A stretch of DNA of 64,000 nucleotides from Crotalaria pallida (GCA_037953625.1 CM075649.1:120463290-120527289), one strand, 5' to 3'; positions 10,855-24,220 are shown, numbered from the stretch's first letter. Translations and numbers: made by a program. Notes: a model not told the origin generated them from the letters alone.

Positions 10855-13149
10855 GGTGTTAAGTGGACTTTCTAAAGTCAAAAATCTTCAACCAAGGTAA
10901 TTCGGAAAGAAGTAGCCTTCTACACGAAATAAGAAGAACAACAAAGAACTCTCAATCATTGAAGGGAAGAATAGCATTTCCTCCTATGTTATCCTACTCG
11001 ATTCATGTCAAAATATTGAAGCATATTTTCATGTGTTGAGGCCATGACTTGGAAGGAGGTAACTTTAAGAAAGGAAGGTAAATGTGTATGCATCAAAGTG
11101 ATTGAATACACACAAGATAACACACTTGACGCATGACTTGAGCTTTGCAATGACCATGGTTGCTTTGAGGGCCTGAGGCCTTTTCCTCGTGTCACTACGC
11201 TTTAAGTGTTAATGACCCTGGAGAGTCGAAGTAATTGTTCAACCGAGAGGAGGAGTTGAACAAGGGACAACAACGTCGACGGACAGAATTTTAAAGGCTC
11301 ATGATCGGAGACTCAGTCGTCGTTACGACAAAGCAAATGAGGAAGCAACCACAAGGGGCTGAAGGGCAATTCATGTGAGCTCTATGAAGCTTAAGGAAGT
11401 GGTTTTAAGAAGTCTAATAAATTCGAGCTTGAGGATACAAGTAAACCGACGAGAAGTAAGGAGGGAAGGTTGCAAATCACAATAGAATTCCTAACTCGAA
11501 TTCGTGAATCGCAACAAGGAACCGAAGAACTAAGGACAAATAAGAGATTGACTTTGGAAGGGAAGAAACCTAAGTTCCATAAGGGACATTTTGAAGGCAA
11601 GAATGTGGATTCTGGATGATTTGGAAATTGAAGACTAATTATGGAGTTAAGTAAAATGGATGAGTGAAGGTTATACCACTCATATGCTAAGTGGTGAAGC
11701 TAAGACATAGTGGAACTATGTAAATTTGATATTGGAAGCAAAGGATTGACATGTCACTTGGGAATTACTCAAGGATGAAGTTTTTGAAAGATTAGAGAAA
11801 GGAGATTAAATAAGGAAGGGAAATATAAATCTCGGGGAAAACATTGCCAAGTTTAAAAGATCGGAGAAGTATGTCCGTTGCAATTTTGATAGAAGGTTCG
11901 AACATGCGGAGTCTGAAAAGAATGATGTCTGAATTTCAAACCAATTGTCAACCATTGAGGAATGAGGGATTTCCTGACATTAGCAAGTATGTGTAGAATT
12001 GGTATGGATGATGAGGAAAGCACGGGAAGCTTATAAGTGAATTGATTATGGGGACCAGAATTTCATGCATAAGGAATTAAGAAACCGCAATTGCATGGAA
12101 AGAAACTGAAAAGCCGATGGAAAGAAATTATTTACTTAAAGTGAGAAGGTAAGGTGCATCATCATGGATTGAGTAGTGATGAACGGAAAGGGATATTTGA
12201 TTTCAGTCGCAAGAAAAAGAAGCCTTATTCGCTGGTTTGCTTGAAGGAGAAATGCAAGAAGGGAATAGTCAACCAGCAAATCAAGAGTGGAAGAGTTTTC
12301 TATCCTGCTAGAAGGCGAGTTAGATTCGGATATAGGTAGTCTGAGTTATCCCTTCGCCGATTTGAATTAACGTAGTCAAATGTTTTCGATTGCGTTAATT
12401 AAATCGTTTTGTAATCCGAATATCTGAACAAGTCTTTAACTTGAATTTCTGCGATCAAAACCCTTATCACAGTTGGATGTGATAAATGTCTTTGGGCACT
12501 ACAGAGAGAGAAAGATCAGTTAAGACTAGAGAGATTAACAACCATCGGGATAGGACAAGTATTTGTCTCCCCAACGGAAGTTTCTCTAGAACTTGGCTAT
12601 CTGACTGAGTCTGATAGTGACAATAATGCTCTTTATCTTTAAGTTCATCTAACTTAAAGGTAAATCGTATAGTCTTTCTTGAGAAAGATTATATCTGAGA
12701 AAGATGATTTTATTACTGATAGTTTGAATAATAGGACTGATCACCCTAATGTTTACAACTATTAAGAAATGAAGCCATACGAATATTTCCTTACTCGTGC
12801 CCGAGTGATCAGAGTGCGCAATGGGACAAGTTTTTCCTCAAAAGCATCTTTGGAAAATGTTTTAAATGGAGGAGCATGTATATATATATATATATATATA
12901 TATTTTAAAGATATTATTCGAAAAAGTTTTTAGTCAAAAGATTTCATTTGAAGGAATTGCAAGATAATTTTTGAGGAAGTTTAAGAAAAACCCTTTTATG
13001 TGAACAAGGATTTGTATATGCTTTGGAATGCAAAAGTTTTATTTGAGAAAACTTTATTGAAATATTTTGTGAAACATTTTGGGACAGAGAGTATGAAAAA
13101 GTATAAGAAAATTCCTTTTAAGTAGGGAAGGGTTCTTCCTAACTATATT

Positions 13150-13193
<44 letters not shown>

Positions 13194-13281
13194 TTATAAC
13201 AACTTTTTGTGTAACCTTGGAAATTATAGGATTTCTAGAGAAAGAATTTCGGGGTCGAAATTCCGTTTAAGTGGGGAAGAG
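10855..13281 (+). pseudogene. Decayed gypsy interior with gag remnant
   Basis: No intact frame. Across about 11490-12050 the plus strand, read through many stops and shifts, gives gag-like pieces such as MLSGEAKT (about 11685), WNYVNLILEAK, TWELLKDEVFERLEK and GENIAKFKRSEKYVR, in the order expected of a Retrotrans_gag domain. The segment ends with a polypurine tract GTGGGGAAGAG just before the LTR at 13282, after ATTTCGGGGTCGAAATTCC, the usual last bases of chromovirus-type interiors. (TA)n runs at about 12875-12903 and 13156-13193. pol is not recognisable. Confidence 0.55.
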
Positions 13282-14589
13282 TGTAACATCCCAGATTTTT
13301 AACCCCTGATTAATAAAATGTTAATTATAAAGCTTATTTATAATTAATTATTTTATTCTTGATTTCAAAGTAATTTATTATGAATGATAATATTAGAGAA
13401 TTTTAATATGAGAAAATAAATATTTTTCACATTAATCCCTGTTTGGGGACCTTGAAGTAATTTTAGAAAGGTTTTGGAGGGAAAGAAAATAAAATTAATA
13501 TTTTTCAAAAACTGGGCAAAGTACTCGAGTGTTTTTGGGAGTACTCGAGTATTTTGGTCAGAGTTGACGAGTTAGTGCGTTTTGTGAGTCACCACCAACG
13601 AGTCGCCGCCGTTTAACACAAAATCAGTCCTTCAACACGACCATGGCTTTCGTGTCGAGCTGCATGAGCTCCATGAATGACTATTTAAGCCATGGTTGAT
13701 GAATCAACCAACCCATTTTGCCAAATTCGTGAGTTTTGCTTGAGTTAGGGTTTCTGAATTAATTCAATCGATTCTTGCTCTCTGTGTTGATTCGAATTAC
13801 AAATTATACACCAATAAAAAGCTCACATCATGAGCTTTGTATAGACACCAAGATTGTGAGCTGAGAGTTTGTGTGTTAGGAGAATTGAAGCTCGAAAGTA
13901 GAGGTCTGGTTGCTGTCAAAACCAGAATCGGGTTCTTGGAGCTTACTTTGGCCTTCAATTTTGGTAAGCTCATGAATCCTACTGACCTCAAATTTGTTTC
14001 ATTCTCTCATGCTTGTTGCAGAGAATATCTCCTAATCTTTTTCCCCAATTATTTTGCATGGTTTGTTGATCAAAATCGTGGGTCTTGTGACCCTGTCCAA
14101 ACTTTGCTGCTGTCAAAAGGGTTATTGGGGAATCCAGCTTGGAAGCTAAGTTTTGGTAAAGTCTCTTTTGATTCACGTCTAAGAGGTAAGGGGGAAGCTC
14201 TCTATTCACTAGATAGAGTTTAAATTGCATGCATTTGATTAGAGAGCCACCAAGAGGCTCTAAGGGCTTAGTTTGAATAGGGAAATTGGTTTGGAGACCA
14301 ACCTGTGTTCTAATGTTGTTCTGAGCAAGTTCTATATGTTGCATGTGAGCTATATGCAAGTTGTTTTCATGCCAAAAGTGTTTGGAACTGAATTTGGTAT
14401 GCTAAGCTGTGGAAAATGTGTTTTTATGCATAATTGTGGCTCAGATTCGATTCAGTGTAATAAGTTATTGTTTTGGTGTTGGAACATGTGTAATATATGT
14501 TATATTGACTCTGTTGATCATTGGATTGGACTAGAAATGGTTAGAATTGAAAATGGTATGTTAAAACCAAGTTTCCAGTCTGTTCTGCA

Positions 14590-14925
14590 TGAAAAGACTC
14601 GAGTACTTGGCTTTATACTCGAGTAAAATTTTGGTAAAACAATGTATTTTGTGTTAGAACACTCGAGTACCAAACTCAGAACTCAAGTATCAAACTGGTG
14701 TATGGGGACATTTTATGGTAAACCACTCGAGTAATGCATGAGTCACTCGAGTGTTCTGGAATTGATGAAGAACACTCGAGTACTCATGAATCACTCGAGT
14801 ATTTTTATGAACCTGAAACCCAAATTCTCAGAAAGGCATGAACAACTCGAGTAAATGAGAACTACTCGAGTAATCTAGAAATGATTGAAGAACACTCGAG
14901 TATTCTGAAGAACACTCGAGTAGTT
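14590..14925. repeat. Dispersed ACTCGAGT palindromes in LTR B
   Basis: The 8-bp palindrome ACTCGAGT, or one-base variants, occurs about a dozen times between 14597 and 14923, often in pairs 20-35 bp apart, and as a further pair at about 13522-13552 near the LTR start. The density is far above chance. The family A LTR carries a different palindrome, TAACCGGTTA, in corresponding places. Confidence 0.85.
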
Positions 14926-15302
14926 TACCCAGAATATTAAAAATATCATTTTTAATTCTGAACCATTTGGTTAATACTTAAATGACAATAATCCAAGTGA
15001 TTTAGGACTTAAAAGGAATTGATTGATGTTATGGTTATTCCGTTTGGATGACGGGATGTTGCTCGGGTGGCACGTCATAACATTGCTCGGGTGGCACGTT
15101 ACATATTGAGATATATCAATCAGTTAAGATATTGCATTCGTTTTTGAGATTGGATATTAGATCGTTTACTCATGTTCGGGTGACATGAGGAGGACCTCTG
15201 GAAATACTAAAAGTTGCTACTAGCTCGATGACACATTAAGGTGGACAATGTGGGCAGTATGTGGTATACTGTTGATTGGATGTTTCAACGATGTGTTGCA
15301 CA

Positions 15303-15540
15303 CAAGTGGTAAGGTTTACGTTTTGGCGACGTGACGTTCATCAGACATGGTGACGTTGTTTATCACCTATGTTGTGCATCACAAGTGATAAGGTTTACGT
15401 CCTTAGGCGACGTGACGTTCATCAGATATGGTGACGTTTTTTATCACACCTGTTGCATGTTGAGAAGTGATAGGTTTGCGCCCTTGGGTGACGTGGCGTT
15501 CACCAGGTAGTGTGACGTTTTTATCACTTCCGAGCTAGTA
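15303..15540. repeat. Three diverged tandem units with inverted ends
   Basis: Three units of about 75-80 bp (near 15303, 15382 and 15465) each open with AAGTGATAAGG or a close variant, contain GACGTGACGTTCA and GTGACGTT, and close with TTATCAC, so each can fold back on GTGATA/TATCAC. They lie in the intron-like part of LTR B. Confidence 0.65.
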
Positions 15541-15851
15541 CGCTATACGTTTTGGTAACGTATTCGTGATCTGGGAATGCACTGTGGTATTGGTTTGACG
15601 TCTGTGAGGACACTAGATGGAGAATCTCAGAAAAAGAAGAATGTCAGGCACCATGCCACTTACCCTTAATTAAGTTAAGACTTGATATCAAGAATGAGTG
15701 CGAACATCTTATTTTCATTAAGTGTTTGCTAAGTGTTAACTGTGGTTGTTAACTGATTTGGAGTTATAGTTGTGCATAAATATGTTGCTCCAACATTTAT
15801 GCTCTATTGATTATGTGTATAGAATTGCTTACCCCTATGCCCTTGTAGGTG

Positions 15852-16287
15852 ATGTCACGTCACATCGCTTGTATCGAGATCCGTCCACTCATTAGTGGCA
15901 TATGGATCTACGAGGATCTCCGGATGGAGTATGAGGGGGAGGTAGAGATTTCCTTTTTATCACCCTAAACCACTGATCCGGTTCAGTTCTCATAGGCCTA
16001 GTTTTCTCATCATATACGCTATGCATGTACCCTCTTTTTATAATTGCCATGGATCACCCCCCCACTCGACCAGCTCGCTCATATCACAAGTTTTCAATAC
16101 CAATCAATCCGCTCACACTCTTTTACTCCTAGAGTCGTCGAAAGGAGACTCCCTCATCTATTTTAAGAGTTCTATTAAGGTCAAGTATTCATCAGACCTT
16201 GTACCCAATGGGAGGGTACCCACTCCTTCAAATGAGATCGAGGAGGAATCCTGTCGAAGACAAGAGCGGAGGCGAGCCTGTCGTTAA
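15852..16287 (+). pseudogene. LTR-encoded ORF, family B copy (frameshifted)
   Basis: An ATG at 15852, directly after an acceptor-like CCCTTGTAG, opens a frame reading MSRHIACIEIRP...SGIW.YE..R...EGEVEI, closely matching the ORF in LTR A (43613). A one-base shift near 15949-15958 moves the match into the next frame (FYHPKPLIR... then MHVPSFY at 16021), which runs to a stop at 16285-16287. No known domain recognised. Function unknown; the shift makes this copy a pseudogene. Confidence 0.6.
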
Positions 16288-17055
16288 TTCTATCGGGACT
16301 CAGTGGAGGGACAATGATTCTTAGGTATGTGCATAAGGTAGATGATGAGGATCAGGGATCTGATGTGGTGGATGCTGTGGAGGAAATTTGCTGCTGAAGA
16401 TGTTGGATGATGACTGCTATTACTTCTTGGAAGACTTCTACTACCATTACTACTACTGCTGCTACCAGTGCTATGAGACCAGCTTTGGAGTTATATATAT
16501 TGTGGGAATTTCTTTTGAAAACTCTTGAGTCATGGTCTATTTTGATGTACATATAAATACATAGCCTTATGGACTTGTACTGGGATTTTGGAGATCTTTA
16601 CCACTGGACTATGCATTACGAACCTTTGTTATATATAAAATCTGCGTTTATATTATGGTGTATTTCATAGTCCCGTTATTTCCGCTTACTCTGATATTGA
16701 TCAAAAAGAATTCGGCTATGACATTTTGGAAATGGTATCACTTGGTTAGAGGAAAACTGGATGGCATTACTTAAGTTCCTTTATATGAAATATATTACAT
16801 CTATCTTCAAAGAGAATGCTATCCAAGATTTGCCAAACTATCTTTTGAAAAAAGCAGATGCCGAATTCGATTTTAAAAGTAATACGTAAACTATTCTCCA
16901 AATATCCTATGTTTTGGTTTGTGCAGCCGACTCTTTAGAAAATATAAAGGAAAAATTTTGAATCCAGTATTATCTAATATTCAACAAGTCCATATATTCT
17001 CAAGTAATAGCCTTTATTTTGTATTAATTACTTGGGGAATTTTGAGGGTGTCACA

Positions 17056-18858
17056 AATCCCACCTTGGCGGTATGAGCCTGTCGCTCCTTCGGGAGTGGT
17101 TGTTCTCCTCTGGGTAGTTTGCAGGCTATGACCTGGAGGCGGGGTTGCCCATCAAAGTCGTCAATGTGCGGCAATGACGATGAGATTTCCCTCGTAAACA
17201 AAAAAAAAGACTTGGTTTAAAGTTGTTTTGAGGGAAAATGTAATTAGGGTTATTTAACCAGACAAAATCAAACAAAACAGTTTCAAAAGGAGTGCAGTGC
17301 CCAATCCGAATTGTAAATGGTGAAAAATAATTTGGAAGGGCATGAAATGTGAATGCTTAAGGCAGCAGATATATGATAGTTGTTGGATTTTATTTACGTG
17401 TCACTTTTAATTTTATTTACAATTATATATTGTTATTGTTGTTGATTGTTTAATTTTGATGTAAAGATGCAGTGATTATATTTTGAGGGCCTTTAGAAAA
17501 GACCTACGAAGCTCAAATACTTCAAAAATGAAAAAGTATTAGTGTACCCGTGTTTGATATTGATACATGTATTATACTTCTCGATACGTGTCCCAAAAAG
17601 ATTCAATTATTTTTTATTTAATTTTAATTATTTTTTAAAAAAAAATACTTTTAGGATATTTCTCAAATACTTTCTGATACTCCTCGATGTTTGTTCGATA
17701 CTTCCCAGATACTTGTTTGACTATATTTTGAATTTTTAATAATAATTATTTTTTTAAAGTAACTTTTTAATTAGTATTTTGTGAAAATGAGGTTAAAAGT
17801 TCATATTCTAGGGTGAAAGCACATTTACTCATAATTTTCTTGTGATGAATTATTATTTGTCCTAAAGTTACTGCACAGTAGTTTGGTGATTTAAAAGAAT
17901 TTGTGAAGAGGCTAAAAATAGATTAAAGCTTAAGTATCTTTCATTATCAAATGAGAGTTATCGATTACGTTCAATCCCAACAATTTTGCCATATAAAAGA
18001 TTTGTTTTAACGAATCCTATGCCATGTTGTATCTTGAATTTTCAAAAATTCATGTATTCTCATGCCCGTATCATACTACTTAACGGGGTTTCACAGGATA
18101 AGACAATGCCACCGTCTTACCTAATGGAATAAGGCTTTGGTTTTTGTTGCATTGAGTGTAAAGGAGAGCTTTTTTCATGTGAAGCTGTACGTTTCTTTAA
18201 CGCAATCATGGTATTGGCGAGGCAATTCTCCCTCCTTAATATGAAATAAAAGAAAACTCGAGTCTTTATATGGAGTTAACCAAGGGTATAACATTACACT
18301 CACTAGTCACTAATTTAAGTACGAGGCTTTTTCTCGAAGAGATGTGGTGGTTTTAAGAGTTGTCGCTTATTTCTTCGTACTGCACTTGTGAATAATTCTT
18401 TCTCATTCAAATTACAAAATAACTATATTTTTCTGATGCTCTCCATTCATCTATCTCTTTTGTGTATGTGTGTATATATGTGTATGTATGTATGTTTGTA
18501 TATCTTTATTATCATTATCAACTTTTGCTACTTTTGTTTCTTCTTCTCGATATAATGAGATAGTGATGTTTTCTACCATTGGATCAAATATTGAGTGAGT
18601 GGAAAAAAACTGTGTTTTTAATGTGTCACGTGTTTCTGTTATTAATGTCCTTTAATGACTCTAAAGAATATATATAACATTTAGCAAATTCAAAAACTTA
18701 AAATCAATTTATATAATTTTAGAACTAAAATAAATATTGATTTAAATTCAGAAACCTAAAGTAATAATCAGAAGAAAATGGTAGTATTTCACTCATTGAA
18801 CATTTCAACAAAATGTTAATCAGTGCATCCTATCCAACAATACTTGGCCCTCGTTACT
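17056..18858. other. Intergenic, no gene recognised
   Basis: Begins with the possible decayed primer site, then about 100 bases of GC-richer sequence without recognisable coding, followed by AT-rich DNA. Short open frames have no protein-like features. A run of TGTATG-type microsatellite lies near 18465-18500. Confidence 0.5.
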
Positions 18859-18861
18859 TTG

Positions 18862-19143
18862 TACTTCTTTCAGTCTTATTTATAGGACACATTCAAGAAG
18901 AATTCTTTGGTCCTATTTATAAGACATTTTGCATTTCCTAGGAAGCATTTATTGTTATTTTTTCTTATTTGTCCTTTATCCATTAATGTGAAATAATACA
19001 TTATGAAATTCCCAATACAAGATAAGAGGGTAAAATTGTAATGTTAATTTATTTTTTCTAAAGTTTCAAGAAATTTAAATAACTTTTTTTATCCGTGTTA
19101 TATGAATAAATATGTCCTATAAATATAATCAGTAAAATGAATA
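18862..19143. mobile_element. Degenerate Stowaway-like MITE
   Basis: The left end (TTTCAG..TTATTTATAGGACA) and the reverse complement of the right end (TTACTG..TATTTATAGGACA) match imperfectly over about 25 bases, with an AT-rich non-coding centre. The organisation resembles the other Stowaway copies in this window. Exact ends and TA duplications are uncertain. Confidence 0.45.
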
Positions 19144-19436
19144 AGGACAAACAAAGAGATAAACCTTCAAAATGGACCCCACTTATTTAAAATAAAAATA
19201 AGAAAAACACAACTAAAGTTGACCTTCACCACCTTAGGCCTCCAAGTAAAGCATGCATCCTCAGCTCCCCATCTTTGACCAAGTGAATTAAATAATAAAT
19301 ACAGGACCCGTGACATCTGGAGCTCCAATTAGCAAAACTATCTCTGTCAACACATTTTTCCAGTGACATCAATCGGGACCAAAGAAGGTGTGTGTCCTAG
19401 CTAATCTTTCATGCCATCTTAAATCTTAAATATTGA

Positions 19437-19761
19437 TGACTAAACTATTTTTTCTTTGTTTTTATTTTTTATTATCAAATTGATTTTTTATATTTTTTAA
19501 ATTATATCCTTTCCTTTTTTTTTAAAATATCAATTTGGTTTATAAATTATGGTTCTTTCTATATGAACATGTATCATTTCTCTTTTCAATAATGTAAATG
19601 TGGATCAATATTATATTGACACATTAGATAAACAATGACATAAGGACTAATTTGATAGTGAAAAATATAAGAGATTAAATCAATATAATACCAAAAAAAT
19701 ACTATAAAAAACCAATTTGATATTGAAAAATAAGATAAATGACTAAATGCATAGTTTTGCC
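19437..19761. mobile_element. Mutator-like MITE (decayed)
   Basis: Terminal inverted sequences pair GACTAAACTATTTTTTC with the reverse complement of the right end (GGCAAAACTATGCATTTAG), followed on both sides by TTATCAAATTG-type subterminal repeats. The same TIR style (TAAA-TTACTCATTTGGTCCC and its relatives) recurs at 25469 and 32428. Non-coding. Confidence 0.5.
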
Positions 19762-20244
19762 AATAATTTCGACGATTCTAGGATGACCAGGGACAACACT
19801 AAAATTATCTTGTAATGAGAGTAGTAGTATAGTAAGCAACATTCTGCTATCTTATAAAGTTATAACGTACGTATAGAAACGAAATCTAAACCAGCACCTT
19901 TTTTTTTGTGTGAAAAGTATCTATTTGACTCCAGATTAATCAGGCAAAGAAAAAATAAATCCTGCAAGAGATTAATACAAGGCTCTCTAGCTCCAGAGTG
20001 AAGCTTCGAGAAACCTAAAAAAATAATAAATGTGTATCATACAACAATATAATTATGAAATATACAGTATATGTCACAATCCTATGGGTGAGGAAAGTAA
20101 AGTAGTAAACAATAAAACAAACTAAAAAATACAATGAATGGAATGAACCTGATCTTATTTTTCAATTAAATTCCTAAACCACCCCTTTCTATTCTAAAAA
20201 TTTCACCCTTCCAAAACCATTGGAAAAAAAAATACTATACTCTT

Positions 20245-23200
20245 TTAGCGAAGAAAAGAATCAAGAAATGAGTCATCACTAGGCTCCTCATTGGTTCGGG
20301 AGGAAAATACATTGTCAGAATGCTGATTCATGTAAGACTCCATTGGGTTCCCAAACCCAGAGAATCCAAAACTTCCTGGACTATGCAGCATCCCTAGGTT
20401 GAAGGGTGGTTGCCCTTCATCAGGTGCTTGTGGTCTAAAATTCTGAATAGAATTGTTAATGTTCTGAGTAACATCAGCAGAGTGCCTTATGGAAAGGGCT
20501 GCTACACTGATGCTGTTGTTTGCTGTATAGGTTGGCAGTGATCTGTTGATGATGGGACCACTGCCACGTGCTGCAGGGACTTCATGGTTGTGCTTTCCCT
20601 CATATGTTGTGATCACTGCCCTTATATCTTGTGAGGCTCTCTCTACATGCTTTCTCACGGGACATCCTGGGAATGTGCACTTGTAGTAACTCCTATGAGC
20701 CACAAAATTAGTATTCAAAGACATTGTATAGGAATAATGTTTATTCTTGTACATGACTACATCATTGACATATGTGAGAGAATTGAATGAGGTTCCCTTA
20801 TTTGACCTAGAAAAGATAAGACAATGCAAAACAAAGTGTAGGAATGAAATTAAGCCACTAATTGTAACAAAAAAAAATAAATTAAGCAACTAATGTTTAT
20901 TCAAAAAAAGCATTGTGCATTTATGATGTCCATTCCATATATACTAGCAGTTATGTAGCCTTGTTATCATTGTGCTATATTTTTTTGTTATCATTGTGTT
21001 ATATTAGTTCTGTTGAAAATGTGATTTTAACAACTAATTCAGAAAATTCTCATGGTATGTACCAAATAATTTTATGGATAAAGTATGAATATTTTGTGCA
21101 TCAAAATTATAAGGTGTTGTGTTTGAATTTAATTATTTAAATAATACTTTTCTTATTTATAGCATGATACTATGAGAGTGATGAACTCGATGAGATTCTC
21201 AAACAACTACTATTCTTATTATATAACTTCAAAATAGAAAACTTTCAAAAAGTTGACTAAAAGTGACCTCTTTTTACCTTGGATTTGTGTTTCCCTTGAC
21301 TACTTTCTGCCCGTACTTCCTCCATCTATACCCATCATCTAGAATATCAATGTTACTAGTTGTCTGAACTACAACTCTGGGTTCTCTAACTGTTCTACTT
21401 CCAAGTAGTGATATACCCTTATTTTCACCTTCTATTCTCCTGAAACATTGGTGGAAAAATTAATTAATCAGAAATGATTTGTGATCGCCACACAGTGGAT
21501 TAGGGAACTACACTTTAGTCTTTTGTCAAGAAGTGAACAAATAAAAAAACACTAATGTTAATGTATATCCAGAATTGACATCTGAATGTACATCGGTTTC
21601 TTATACGCGAAAACAATATGTTTCTTTTATGACTTTATGATGCTTGGTTGATTTTTATTAATACTAGTAATATTTTTCTTGGTTTGCTGTTAAAAAAATG
21701 TTTCTCTTATATACAAAAATATTGTTTTTGTATATGCGACAAACAAAAGTACGTCCAGATGTTAATTTTGGATATACATATATAATTTTTCATGAAAAAA
21801 GCGTAACTCTACATAGCAATCACTATTTGAGAAAATTATTGACAATATTTGCTGAGATTCAAGGATGGCGGTTACATCATCAAGTGGGAACCACTTATCC
21901 ATCTAAATCTTAACATCAAATTTTAATTTTATGGCCATTTCTTTGGGTGCTTGTGGACTGTGGTACAGTGCGACACCCCAATAATTTTACTTAATTGGAA
22001 TCATCATAAAAACAAAGCAAAGGTATTTTGGCAAATGTTTTGCAGAAAAAGTTCTACATTTCAAGCGTAAAAGGTAAAAACTCACAATCTTTTGGCATCA
22101 AGCTCATCTTCATCAATATCATCTCCTACTGATCTAGTCTTTTGGGAGCTATGCTCAAAATCATCATCTCCCATTGATATTGATGAGTTCTCTGGGGTTG
22201 CGGCCAAATAATCCTTTTGTCCACTGCTGCCATGTGTAGCATATGAATGATCCGATATCTCGCCGATGACACGATGATTTGAAGGAGGAAATGCAAGAGA
22301 AGATGATGAGTTCCTCCTGGTAGCCTGAGGCTTAGGATGGTTATGAGTGCCTTTGTATACTATCTCAGTAATTTGGCCATCTAAAGCCCTCTCAACCTTT
22401 TTCTTTGTTTGACAATTGGGGTAAGTGCATTTGTAATAACTTCTTGGATTTTCACTCCCTTTCACTTGTTTTTGTCCATATTTCCTCCAATTGTATCCAT
22501 CATCTGACCTCCTACTTAAGGTTTGAACATGTTGGTGGTGATTGTTGTTATAATTAGGTTCAAAATTATTCTTGTGGTTACTTTGTACACTTGCAATCTC
22601 AGGGGTGAAAGTCTGCATAGAAGAAGGGTATTCAGTTTTCACCATATTCTCTTGCTTTGTTGTTTCTTGAAAACCCAATGCCTGATGTTGTTGCTGTACA
22701 AGAAAAGTGGAACATGTTAAAGATGATGAACGTAAGTTATTTTTGTTAAATGGCACAACATCTGCTTTTTCTCATGTTACTTAACATATCCATTATGTGT
22801 TAACCATTTTCATTAGTTGATTGATTCATTTAAATAATTGATACTTCCTTCGTTCCTATTTATTTGTCCTATTTCAAACAAAACACATCCTTTAAGAAAT
22901 TCAATATTACTTAGATTTTCAATACATTCTCACTATACCATTTCTCTTTCTATAATCATTACTTATCTTCCACTACTTACGAAAACCAATACCCAATTAA
23001 ATAGGATAGACATGAAAAGTAACATTTATTATACCTTAAAATAATCAAAACGACAGATAAAAAGAAAAAAAAACTTCTCCAAAAATGAACAGGGAGGAAG
23101 TACTTAAAATGGAAAATTATATTTTACTAATTAATGAGAATGAGAGCATGATATATAAAATGAGACAATGACGATGTTGTCCCATTAACCAATGAGAGTA

Positions 23201-24220
23201 AAACACAGAGTTTACATAAATGAATAAGTGCATTGAAATTTGTCACGTACTGATTGAACGGGAGGCAGTGGCTGAGTTGGGAATGAGAAACTTGAAAAGG
23301 TATTCTCTTCTTCTTTGATATTCTGCTTGTTTTCCCCATAATTATTGTTCTTCCAATTGAAGCTTTGAGCAGCAACTGCTCCAGTTGTTGGAGATGGCAA
23401 AATCTATATTCGGTGTAAAGAAAACCCAAAAATATACGTAACCCATTAATCTCCAAAACAACGACATAACGTTATAACTTGTAACGAAGTAAATAACTGA
23501 TCCAACAACTTCTCTATATCATAGTTCGTAGTTGAGAACTTTTAGGTATCAGCTAGTTATGTAAATTAGTAGTTCAAATTATATTTTCGAATCACAAACA
23601 ATAAGAGACACACTACAACACACAAAAGAGAATATCTACCTCCAAGTTCAAAACCAAAACCGATGACGAATTTAGGCTACGCATCTATTTAATTCACAAA
23701 TGATTTCAGGTGGATAAATAAAAAAAATTTAAAAAATATTTTCTTTGCTAGAAGTAAAAAACATAAAAAAAAATAAAATAAAATTATGTCCCATTTCACT
23801 TTGCTTTTGTTCAAGATTTTCATACGAACCTAATAACCAACCAAGGAGAGTCAACAAGACAATAAAGAAAGACAAAGTTGGAACAAACCACGTGAGACTT
23901 ACGTTGTTGGAAGAATTAAGGAGAAGAGGAGAGTCGAGAAGCTCAGAAAAGCTCATGTCAGGAGGCATAGCAAAGTAAGAAGAAGGAGTAATGGGAGGTG
24001 GAGAAAGAGGGAGAGAAGGAGGTGGTGTGTACTTGAATTTTGGCACCGTTGGATCCGATCGGAGGTGGTGGTTGTTGTTGTTACGATCGGTGGGAGAAGA
24101 AGCAAGGAGGTCAGAGAAGGAGGTTGTCATGAATGAGTGTGTTGCAAAGGTGAAGTTGTTGTTGTTGTTGTTGTACGAGGTTGATGCAGGGGTGTCTGTG
24201 TTACTTGAAGAAGAGGCCAT
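20245..24220 (-). CDS. Group I WRKY transcription factor, WRKY33-like (5 exons)
   Basis: Joined exons: 24220-23903, 23403-23251, 22693-22086, 21439-21278, 20692-20245; all four introns are GT-AG and the phases agree, giving 562 residues. Two WRKY domains: WRKYGQK at about residues 227-233 with C-X4-C-X22-H-X-H, and at 399-405 with C-X4-C-X23-H-X-H. The last intron splits the second domain after NPR, the conserved R-type position. Upstream of the first domain lie clustered Ser-Pro sites (SFSDLLASSP, LPLSPPPITPSS, ELLDSPLLL, ILPSPTTGA), the MAPK docking/phosphorylation pattern of WRKY33-type proteins. The tail ends EPSDDSFLDSFLR. Expected role: nuclear DNA binding at W-boxes in defence and stress responses. 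The start chosen is MASSSSN at 24220; an in-frame upstream ATG at 24400 would add 60 unconserved residues. The first exon has an Asn run from a GTT microsatellite. No broken residue seen, so it looks functional. Confidence 0.93.
22844..23100. mobile_element. Stowaway MITE in WRKY intron 2
   Basis: 257 bp flanked by TA (22842-22843, 23101-23102). Ends CTTCCTTCGTTCC and GGGAGGAAG are imperfect inverted repeats of the Stowaway CTCCCTCCGTTCC type; the interior is AT-rich and non-coding. It lies wholly inside the intron between exons 2 and 3 and does not touch the splice sites. Confidence 0.75.

Larger units (their letters stand above)
13282..17055 (+). mobile_element. Gypsy LTR, family B (3774 bp)
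   Basis: Begins TGTAACATCCC after a polypurine tract and ends GGGTGTCACA. It parallels the family A LTR at 41154-44724: similar start and end, a TATA-like CTATTTAAG (about 13681), an exon-like stretch ending CAATTTTGGTAAG (about 13957-13969), an acceptor CCTTGTAG before an open frame (15852), and GC-poor tails. After its end, TTGGCGGTATGAGCC looks like a decayed tRNA-Met primer site, so the LTR may have interior sequence on both sides. Confidence 0.75.

Noticed and set aside
14590..14925. CRISPR-like array
   Set aside because: Words are only 8 bp and palindromic, spacing is irregular, and the setting is a plant LTR.
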